Shown piece by piece: positions 56,457 to 64,000 of a stretch of 64,000 bases of DNA (its first letter is position 1; the number at the start of each line of letters is the position of its first letter). This DNA is from Trichosporon coremiiforme (taxonomy: Eukaryota; Basidiomycota; Tremellomycetes; Trichosporonales; Trichosporonaceae): NCBI GenBank assembly GCA_039545355.1, contig BCJJ01000017.1, positions 830,764 through 894,763 on the forward strand, written 5' to 3'. The position numbers and the translations under genes are program-made. Below the pieces are notes generated by a model. It did no database searches and was not told the DNA's origin. It was given only the letters and a program-made list of their open reading frames with translations.

Positions 56457-57679
56457 GCTTGCGGTGTTTCGTCGGGTTTAATAAGGGTCGGGACTGGAGC
56501 GGGGATCGAGAGGAAAAGGCGCCGAAGAGGAGAAGAGAAGAAATGGGAGGGGCGCAGACGGCGGACGTGTCGGAGATCGGAGATGGCGAGGACTGGTTGC
56601 AGCTCGGGCTTGCGATCAGATGGCGTAGCAGTCTGAGCGGATCAGGGGGCGGAGTTGATCGGCCATGTCGACCACGTGGATGCCACAGGCGTGCGATCAA
56701 ACCCCCCTCCGATATGGACGCCTATCAAATCCTTCGCGTGCCTAACTGCTACATACGACATGACGTTTCATGTTCCGAGTGGCGAGCCGTTGACAGCTCT
56801 GCAGAGGTCGAAACCTTCCAGACAGAACCCAGCCTGCCTCACGGGCTGTCTCGGTGCAGAGGCTGGGAGTGGCGAGTGGCGAGTGCGGCCATCACCGATC
56901 CACCAGTCCGGGAACCCCGACTGCCCCACCGAGCCCACCGAGCCCACCGACCCGGGCAGCGCCGGGCCGGAGTCTATGACGTCCGAGCCCTCAGTCGGCC
57001 TTAGACCCAACCTAACTAGAGACAGCCGGGATCCCTTTCTCTTCCTACACAGTCATATGACGCTGTAGAGCTCGATACGGACCTGAGCAGCACAAGGACG
57101 CCATGCTACCCATGCTGCCCACGCGCTGTGCCTCTCCATGCGCACATGCCAGTGACCGCATGAAGCTGCTGAAATCCTGAATGCGTCAATGCGACAATGC
57201 AGTGGTGATCATGTACTTCAATCGAATGGTACCTTTGGGGCAGACACAAGTTGAGATGTAGCACGGTCAGTGAGACTGGAACTGCGCTGGACCTGGTCGC
57301 CTGACCGCGCTGGCACGCTCGCCGCTCGCTCGGCCAGCTGCGCACTACGCACGCTATGCCATAGCCGTACGTCGCGACTCGTCAGCGTCTACGATCCTGA
57401 CCTCGGGTGCGTGGGGCGTAGCGTCGGGATGTGGAGCACAGAGCGCCGCGAACCTTGCACGAGGACAGACACAGAGCATGGAAGGCAGCATGTTGTGGGA
57501 CAGCTAATGCATAACAAATGAAGGAGAACAGAACCTATGCGACACAGAATGGGGGGAATCAGGATACAGGAATCTCGATAACTTTGGGGTTTAATGAGCT
57601 TGCGATGACTTGTGAAATGATGGAAATGCTAAGAGAAAAAGGAGAACGAGCCAGAAGTCTGTTAAGGTGTCTTGGTAGT
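56457..57679. other. Intergenic region between NCE101 and the wax-synthase-like gene
   Basis: No gene was recognised on either strand. It includes the NCE101 promoter on the left and the 3' end of the acyltransferase gene on the right. Short direct repeats of CCGAGCCCAC occur near 56,936-56,955. Confidence 0.5.
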
Positions 57680-59551
57680 CTATACAGCCTGGAACGGGGC
57701 GACCGGCGCGACAGGAACCGGGCCCATGGTAGCGTTGGCACCTGCGGCGCCGGCGTGGCCCACGACGTGGTCGTGGAAGTAGTCCCATGCCAGCTCTGTG
57801 ATGCTGAAAATCGGCTTGTTCGGGAACGGCTGGTACGCGCCAATCTCGGACAGGCAGCGGACGTACCAGCGTGCAGTCCAGCCGAGCCAGACCCACGTCC
57901 AGGTGTTGCCGATGACGAACTCGATGGCGCGGAGGGCGGGCTCGGGCAGGGGCAGCGCCTTGCGGACGGAGCGCCAGCGGCGCTTCACGAGCGCCTCGAC
58001 GACCAAGCCCAGGGGCTGGATCATGAAGAACGGCGTGACCATGAGTCCGAGGGGGAGCTCCTTCTCGCCACGGCCCATCTTGTCGAGCAGGAGGAGGAGG
58101 GAGGAGCAGTCGTGGTGCAGTCCCGAGAGCGTGAAGGTGATCGCGGACTTGATCAGGTTCGCCGCCACGTCGGGCGTCTTCTTCTCCTTGGACGACTTGG
58201 GCAGCGGGTTCGAAGGCGAGACGCGGCCAGAAACAGGAGTGGCCGGCGCCAAGTCCGGCTCCGACACCTCAAGGTGCGTCGTCTTGCGCTTCCGCAGTGT
58301 CGTGCTGACGTCGTCGCCGCCCTGGTCCACGGTTCCGCTGAGAGCCTTCTTCTCCTCGTCGTGCATGACGGACACCGCCTCGAGGACCTTGGCCTGGGGC
58401 GGCTGCGACTTGGACGCTAAGCTAGCGACGCCGGACACGGGAAGACCAAGCAGCTTCTCGCCGATGAGCACCCAGCCCCAGACGTGGAGCATGCGCCGGT
58501 TGTACTGCTGCCATGCCTGCCGTTAGCTCAAGATACGAATAAGTTCAACTTACCCTAGCCCAGAGGTAGCCGATACCCGGGTGGGAGAAAATCTCGCGGA
58601 GGCTCGCAAACATGGGCGGCCAACCCCAAGGGGACAAAAGCTCGTGGTCGCCGAGCCAGGCGCCGAGCGATACAAAGACGAGCGAAGCGGCGACGTGGCT
58701 AAACTCGAGAATGCACACGGTGCGCACAACGACCATGGTGCTGTACATGCCGCGCTCGAGCTGCGAGAGGTCGTTGTACTTGATCAGGTTCGTGATGAAG
58801 AAGTCTGGAGCGGCACGGCGCATGAGGGCGCCCAGCGCATCGTCGAGCAGGTACGCCACCGCGCCGTTGATCAGGCGGCGAATAATATACTTCTTCCGGG
58901 ACAGCTCGCGCGTAACCTTGAGCTGCGAAGCGCACAGGGGCGCACTGAAACTCCAGCCGACGCCGCGCCAGCTCCAGACGAGCGAGTTGGCCCAGTCGAG
59001 CTTCTTCAGCGTGTAAGGCTGCGGGATCGGCTCCGGAACGCCGTTTCGGACGCGCCAGACGGAATGCTCGGGCGGGGTCATGACCAGCATCTCCAGCGTG
59101 CGGAACGAGAACATGACTGGTGCATGTCAGCAACGTCTGCGTACGCGTTGTCGAACTGCGAAACACCTCATGTGACACAACGGCCGGCTTACAGAGCGGA
59201 CAGACATCGACCGGCCGCCGACTGAAAACTGGCGCTGGCCCACGCAGGCACTCCCAGCCACTGGTGGTACTCACCGAAGAGGATCCCTGCTCCCCAGCGT
59301 TCCTTTGGCGTCAGAAGAAGGGGGACATAGCTGAGGTACATCCAGCCGAAGCAGATGAGCGGTGCAAGTGCAGCTCGGAATACGCGAACGGCGGTGGTGG
59401 GCGGCGGAACGAGGGCGAGAATCGTCAGCGCGATCAGACCGAGGCCCATGACTACGTCGAGCACATGCGGCTCGCGCGGCTCGGGGAGCGCTGCTCGGAA
59501 GTGCGTCAGGGCGGTGACAAGCAGCTCAGTCGGTGACAGTGTGAGCTGCAT
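57680..59551 (-). CDS. Wax-synthase-like membrane-bound O-acyltransferase
   Basis: Three exons: 59275-59551, 58554-59116 and 57680-58516, giving 558 aa. Hydrophobic segments cover most of the protein (LDVVMGLGLIALTILALV, PLICFGWMYLSYVPLLL, TVCILEFSHVAASLVFVSL, WVWLGWTARWYV). The wax-synthase domain shows MFASLREIFSHPGIGYLWARAWQQYNRRML, where the usual sequence is SLREFWGRRWH, and later FTLSGLHHD (His-Asp near 410), the likely active-site His of MBOAT enzymes. A hydrophilic insert (about 290-375, Lys/Ser/Pro-rich) splits the domain. Such enzymes make wax esters or acylate small molecules with acyl-CoA; many sit in secondary-metabolite clusters, but no such cluster is visible here. Intron 1 is 158 nt and intron 2 is 37 nt. 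The substrate cannot be predicted. Confidence 0.83.
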
Positions 59552-60586
59552 GGTCGGTTACCGGCGGACGGTGGAGCAGGAATTTGCGGGCGCCAAGACC
59601 AGAGAAGATGATGATGAATCGAAGTGGCAAGTCGCGGGACAGTGGGAACGAGAGTGATGCAGTTGAGAGAATATGAATGGCCGAGAGAAAGGGGGTAGAT
59701 CGCTGGTGAAGGGGCCGTTCTGCTGCTAGGAGTGTGTAAAGAGGGGCGATGTGCGCGAGAATCGGGCGGAACAGTTGGGTGTGTAGCAGTGTGTTGAGGA
59801 GGGGCGAAGAGTGGACTGTCAACAAGCAAGATGAGGCGAAATGGATTTGGCAGACTTAGGTGCGTGGCCCGGAGCCGCGGTGCCTCGCTGGGTTTGGACT
59901 GAAATATCAGACACAGCCTGTGCATCGCAATATGATCCTGCTTAGCATCGCGGACTAACAACGGATTACCCAGCCGCAGCCGCAGTCTTAGCCCAGGTGA
60001 TACGCAGTCGGAGGCACGATAGCCCCGTATTGTGGCCCCCCCTTTACGTCATGGCCGCCATCCCAGGATCACAGCATGACCCAGAACATCTTATCTCCGC
60101 AAGTGACCGAGTGCGAAGGGAGCCCTGTCGAGACCCCGCACGTCCACCAGTCACTGACGCACAATCCTCTCCACACCATGGCCCGGCCCCAGGGTTCGCC
60201 GCTTCGGTGTCCGGTGCCCACGTCTGCTGCGTCCAGATGCTGCCATCCCAGTGGTCATCAGCACCCACGAGCCTCACCATAGCCCGGACAAGCTGACCAT
60301 GGCCCTGGATCACCAATCACTGGGGATTGTTAGGACATCATGCCGCCGAGTCCTGTCAGCAGGGTTTCGTGGCTGACGGACCCCGATCGCCGATCTCTCA
60401 TCTGTACGCACAATAGGATCGACGGCCCACGCATCCAACCTGCGGGTCAGTTCGAGTACTTGCAGTCTCACAATAGATCTATGCACAACCAATATGCATG
60501 CGAACGTTGCAAGGCAGCGGTACCGAGCCCAGCTGCCTACTATTACTCCGACTATGAAACAGGTTCGGGGAATGGTGAGTCATTGT
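59552..60586. other. Intergenic region between the acyltransferase gene and the secreted-protein cluster
   Basis: No gene was recognised. The left part is the acyltransferase promoter. The last 60 bases contain sequence resembling the DNA downstream of the second secreted-protein gene, including GACTATGAA and GGTTC followed by GGGAA. Confidence 0.5.
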
Positions 60587-61087
60587 CTACACCTCCTCGG
60601 GGGCGGCGGATCGGATCTGCACCTGCGCACCGGCCTGGACCTGGGCAGCAGCGAGGCTGGCCATCGCGTCGGCGATCTGCTGCATGTAGCGGTACGCCTC
60701 GTCGATGGAATGGCCGGCATGGAGCCTCTCGAGCGCCTCCTTGATCCTGTTGCGAGACTCCTCGACGATCTTGTCGACGGGCACGCTGACGTCCACCAGA
60801 GGAGTTAGGGGGCCGGAACCGGGGTGGTCGGGGATGTGAGGCAGGATGTCAGGGAAGGCAGGGACAAGGTCGGGGAGCTCGAGGTCGATGACGATCGCCT
60901 CGGGAGGCTTGATGGGATCCTGGCGCTTGCCGTGGTGGCTGCTCTGCATGGCATTGGAGGCGACAGGACGGTTGATGATGACCTCGCCGAGGACGTCACG
61001 AGGAAGGGCGGCTCCGGCGTCGTTGCTCTGGAGGTTGAAGGGGGCGGCGGCGACGCACACAAGGGCGAGGAGAGTAGCGAAGAGCAT
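60587..61087 (-). CDS. Small secreted protein 1 of a three-gene tandem family
   Basis: Single coding exon of 166 aa. The N-terminus MLFATLLALVCVAAA is a signal peptide with a small-residue cleavage site. The mature part has a possible Kex2-type site (HHGKRQDP near residue 54), then IVIDLELPDLVPAFPDILPHIP, and a helical end (VDKIVEESRNRIKEALERLHAG, DAMASLAAAQVQAG) finishing RSAAPEEV. No Cys-rich effector pattern, CaaX box or enzyme motif is seen. The leader has a likely 36-nt intron (61091-61126) whose AG is 3 nt before the ATG, and a TATA-like element near 61,225. The family is not known to me. Signal peptide, leader intron and C-terminus are shared with the next gene. Confidence 0.8.
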   Translation of the reverse strand: MLFATLLALVCVAAAPFNLQSNDAGAALPRDVLGEVIINRPVASNAMQSSHHGKRQDPIKPPEAIVIDLELPDLVPAFPDILPHIPDHPGSGPLTPLVDVSVPVDKIVEESRNRIKEALERLHAGHSIDEAYRYMQQIADAMASLAAAQVQAGAQVQIRSAAPEEV

Positions 61088-61127
61088 GGTCTGATATCAG
61101 TCGAGCGGTTGCGGGAGGCAGCTTACT

Positions 61128-62181
61128 GGGGGAGAGTAAATGAGCGTGCTGGCGAGTGTGCTGGTGGTGATGACTAGAATGGAGTTGAGGTGCTGTTGTA
61201 GGTTGATGCTCGTCGCGAGCTTTTATTATACCTGCAAACATCTAGTTCCGACTGCTGTACAATGATTGTGTTGCTCGTGCTTAACCAGGAGTAGATCCTT
61301 TGTTTCTGCCAAGCAGGTCTGGGCAGCTCAGGACCGACCTGGCCCAGCTGGCCCGCAGTCGTGGTCGAGCCAGCTCCATCAGTCGATTTGGGGCGTCAAT
61401 CCGGATCTAGGAGACCTCATGTGTTCCAAGGACGAGCAGGGTACGTAGAGCTGCAGCATGCAGTACGCAGTGCTCGCAGAGTCACCTGCCGTTAATCATG
61501 AGAGGTTAGTGTGTCTAGAAGTCCCGACGAGTGATCCGGTGAAGAGCATGGAAAGAAGGCGTCGGCCAACTCGCTTGCTCCAGACTATCCAGAATTGCTG
61601 CTACCGAGATCCGACATTCCGCAGCTGATGGGATTGAAGGCGACCGAGGCGGCGAGTAGGCGTTGGTGGAGCTGTGAGTGAGTGGTGCAGATGTGGACAC
61701 TTGGCGCGAGCTGCAAGCTGCCAGCCGACAGGTGCGAGGTGATCGACGCAAGTTTACGATGAAAATGGAGAGAAGGAAGATGCGGAATGTGGAGTGCGGC
61801 AGAGCCGCAGCGTTCGGAGCCGCAGAGGCGCCTTAGCGCTTTCGCAGGTTATAGATCTGCACTTGTGCACTCGTCGATCACTGAGCCGGCGATCCCGGTG
61901 CTGCACAATTGCGATCAGCATACCGCCATGCTCTGCATCCGGCAGTGGCAGCTGGAGAGAGGAGCGCAATTCGACGTCGCCTGCGCGCTTTTCTCCGGGT
62001 GGTCTGAGTGATCGAGTGATCGAGTCTCAGCAGAATATGTACGATCCTCATACATGCAAACGCTCAGGCAGCGGAACACCCCCCTTGCTACCTGACTAGT
62101 TGACTACAACTCTGACTATGAACTGGTTCCGGGAACGATGCGGCATAACCAGTGACCGAGGTGTAGTGGCGGCGCGCAGCC
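61128..62181. other. Spacer between secreted-protein genes 1 and 2
   Basis: No gene was recognised. It has the TATA-like promoter of gene 1 near 61,219-61,230 and, near 62,100, sequence resembling the downstream flank of gene 1. A short open frame at 61515-61751 has no signal peptide and was not called. Confidence 0.5.
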
Positions 62182-62427
62182 CTACACCTCCTCGGGGGAA
62201 CGGACATTCTGCTTGGGGCGGGGCCGCTGAGCCTCGCGCTCGCGGAGGGCGCGGTGCTGCATGGCCACGGCGCGGGCCTTGAGATCGATAGCGGTGTCGT
62301 TCCTAGCCTCGCGGGCGAGGCTGGCGGCGAGAGCGTCGGCACGCTCGACTTTGATGTTGGCGTCGCGCTCGACGATAACGGGGGTGGCGGCGGCACACGC
62401 GAGAGTGAGGAGAGCAGCGAAGAGCAT
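62182..62427 (-). CDS. Small secreted protein 2 of the tandem family
   Basis: Single coding exon of 81 aa. The signal peptide MLFAALLTLACAAATP is nearly that of gene 1. The mature part is highly charged and probably one long helix (VERDANIKVERADALAASLAREA, DLKARAVAMQHRALREREA) and ends NVRSPEEV, like gene 1 (RSAAPEEV). A likely leader intron (62431-62471, 41 nt) ends 3 nt before the ATG, as in genes 1 and 3. The stop-codon region and downstream DNA also resemble gene 1. The middle of the protein shares no clear similarity with gene 1, so it may have lost or changed its core. Function unknown. It could be processed to a peptide, since ER and KAR pairs offer protease sites, but this is speculation. 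Confidence 0.75.
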   Translation of the reverse strand: MLFAALLTLACAAATPVIVERDANIKVERADALAASLAREARNDTAIDLKARAVAMQHRALREREAQRPRPKQNVRSPEEV

Positions 62428-62940
62428 GATCTGGAGTTAGTTGTGTGCGGAGCTGAAACGCTGCAACTCACTGGTTGTGGTGTTTGCTGTGGCAGCGATC
62501 GTAGGTGTGGTAGTGCTGAGAGCGAAGTCGCTGGTGGTTGAGAAGCTAGAGAGGGGGCCGCTGGATGGCCGTCTCCTTCATGAGCTCCTGATTTTATCAT
62601 TCGACAGCTGGTGATACGATGGTTGATCCATCAGCGTTCGCCCTTCCGGACTTCGAGAGCTCGAATCTGGTCGCGACCGACGGTGCGACCGACGAGATAG
62701 ATCGGAACCGGGCAGGCGCGGTGCGGCTGCGGTTCGAGATTGTCCGCGACTTGTTGGGCGTTGGTGGCTTGTGGTGAAGCCAAAGGAGGGGCGCAGGGGG
62801 GTGAGTGGACCGTGGCCGGGCCGTGGTCTGGCCGCAGTCGCGGCCAACACGCCACGCGCAAGGCTAGTCAGTTACCTGTGATCACGAAGGCAGCACTCTC
62901 GTGCTTCTGCAGCTATGCATCAGACCTGGCCGCCTACAGT
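62428..62940. promoter_or_regulatory. Promoter and leader of secreted-protein gene 2
   Basis: Contains the likely leader intron (62431-62471) and an AATGATAAAATC TATA-like element on the minus strand near 62,589-62,600, about 165 bases upstream of the ATG. The right part is the downstream region of gene 3. No other gene is visible. Confidence 0.5.
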
Positions 62941-63276
62941 CTAGATGCCGCTCTGGGCGGTGTCCTTAGCCTTCTTGATGAACTGGTCCACGAGGTCGTT
63001 CGCTTCCTGCAGATTCTTGATAGCGTCGGGGAAAGACTCCATCTCGGCCTGCGCATCGGCGGGGTCGACGGGGTTCACAGAGCCGCCCATCATGCCTTGC
63101 AACGCGCCGGTCTGGTCGACAGCAGGCGCGGCGAGAGGGGCAGAGCCGTCCGTGTTCGCTTCGTTGGTCACGGGCGTGGAGTCGTCAGGGTAGGTTGGAG
63201 GCACCTGGCGAGCGAGAACGGGCGCGGCGGTCGCGGCGGAGGCGCAGGCGAGGGCAAGGAGGGAAGCGAAGAGCAT
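62941..63276 (-). CDS. Small secreted protein 3 of the tandem family
   Basis: Single coding exon of 111 aa. The signal peptide MLFASLLALACASAATAAPV is again of the MLFAxLLALACA type. The mature protein is acidic and small-residue-rich (PPTYPDDSTPVTNEANTDGS), with a helical C-terminus (ADAQAEMESFPDAIKNLQE, LVDQFIKKAKDTAQSG). It does not end in PEEV. A leader intron (63280-63328, 49 nt) has its AG 3 nt before the ATG. This gene shares the signal peptide and leader architecture with genes 1 and 2 but its mature part has diverged beyond recognition. Function unknown. Confidence 0.78.
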   Translation of the reverse strand: MLFASLLALACASAATAAPVLARQVPPTYPDDSTPVTNEANTDGSAPLAAPAVDQTGALQGMMGGSVNPVDPADAQAEMESFPDAIKNLQEANDLVDQFIKKAKDTAQSGI

Positions 63277-63328
63277 GGTCTGTAGTTAGCTAGACCACGA
63301 CGAGCGCTTAAGCGATAAGCGACTTTAC

Positions 63329-64000
63329 TGGTGGCTGGTGTTGTAAAGAGTGTAGACCGAGTGAGTGAGTGGGGGAGGTGAAAGCGAATGAAGGAAGACG
63401 AAGCTGATGAGCGACTGTTAGCGACCGCCCTCCTATATGCCAGCAGCGATCGTCGCGAGCAGCACCCGTCAGTCGCGCTGTGTTATACGGCGATGCTAAC
63501 GATCTTCCTCCCAATCCTCCACCGCCACGCCCGCGCCCAAGCGCGGTGCGGTGGATCGATCCAGATCTAGGGGCGTCGTTGCAAAGCAGTTGCGGAACAG
63601 AAAAACGCGCCTGATGCGGCGTTGTGTGGTTCCGCATTGCCCGTGATTAGGATCCTGCGCCGACGAGGAAGGCATGCTGATGACCATTGGACTTAGATAC
63701 GACGCCGCATGCGATACATAAACTAGGGTCACAGGTTAAGTCGAACGGATGCGCACGGTCCCGTCATCGTCAACCTCGCCGTGGCTCATGTTCTGATCCA
63801 TAACTCATGCAACGGTACTCTTTATGCCTAGAAACTCCGCGTAGAGCCGAAAGGAATGCTTGGCAGCTCGGACAAATGGAGCTGCAGAGCGCACCGTGCA
63901 TACTGGCCACCACACCACCACAATAAAGCTGCATGTCACCACCCTCCTTATCGCCCTAGATCTCAGCCACCGAGGCCTGTGCTTGCCCCAAATCTTTCAT
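63329..64000. other. Right edge, promoter of secreted-protein gene 3 and unassigned sequence
   Basis: A TATATG sequence on the minus strand near 63,434 could be the TATA element of gene 3, at a distance from the ATG similar to the other two genes. The rest to the end of the window has no recognisable gene. Confidence 0.45.

Noticed and set aside
57680..59551. Secondary-metabolite cluster around the wax-synthase-like gene
   Set aside because: No polyketide synthase, terpene cyclase, P450 or other cluster gene is next to it.
61515..61751. A fourth member of the secreted family between genes 1 and 2
   Set aside because: The frame has no MLFA-type signal peptide, no leader intron and no matching C-terminus.

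Overview
The window looks like nuclear DNA of a basidiomycete yeast, most likely a Tremellomycete close to Trichosporonales. The evidence is high-GC coding sequence, compact genes broken by very short introns (mostly 32-55 nt, donor GTGAGT or GTAAGT, branch site CTGAC or CTAAC a few bases before the acceptor), and typical fungal genes (EF-3-type ATPase, EGT1, DUG3, VRG4, NCE101, wax synthase). No bacterial, viral or organellar segment was recognised. Gene models were spliced by eye; intron phases were checked so that each model stays in frame.

Layout. 0.6-10.5 kb: a New1/Elf1-like EF-3 family ATPase divergent from DUG3, then a large unknown protein of 1234 aa. 10.5-16.3 kb: almost 6 kb with no recognisable gene, containing a 62-nt poly(C) run. 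16.3-23.1 kb: an unknown 518-aa protein, an MTF1/TFB2M-like methyltransferase-fold protein, the CoA enzyme CAB4 and an SLC35/TPT-type transporter. 23.1-28.4 kb: a repeat- and relic-rich stretch with a (CT)36 tract, a broken multi-exon gene of unknown family, a 63-bp tandem repeat and a tRNA-Leu. 28.4-36.7 kb: an Asteroid/XPG-like protein, a four-TM membrane protein and the fused ergothioneine synthase EGT1. 36.7-38.9 kb: a second tRNA-Leu(AAG). 38.9-48.1 kb: SEC63 divergent from COX13, MED22 divergent from a RAD51 paralog, and an unknown protein with amphipathic repeats. 48.9-59.6 kb: the GDP-mannose transporter VRG4, a GLTSCR1-domain protein (candidate SWI/SNF subunit), mitoribosomal mS41, NCE101 and a wax-synthase-like MBOAT enzyme. 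60.6-63.3 kb: three tandem genes for small secreted proteins.

The genes do not form one pathway; most are housekeeping genes of secretion (SEC63, VRG4, NCE101), mitochondria (COX13, mS41, MTF1-like), transcription and repair (MED22, GLTSCR1, RAD51-like) and thiol/CoA metabolism (DUG3, EGT1, CAB4). The most unusual items are: the three secreted-protein paralogs, which share a signal peptide, a leader intron ending 3 nt before the ATG and, in two of them, a PEEV C-terminus and downstream DNA; the two tRNA-Leu genes with an identical 21-nt hairpin trailer; a RAD51 paralog whose Walker A glycine is replaced by alanine; and the decaying unknown gene at 24.8-26.5 kb.
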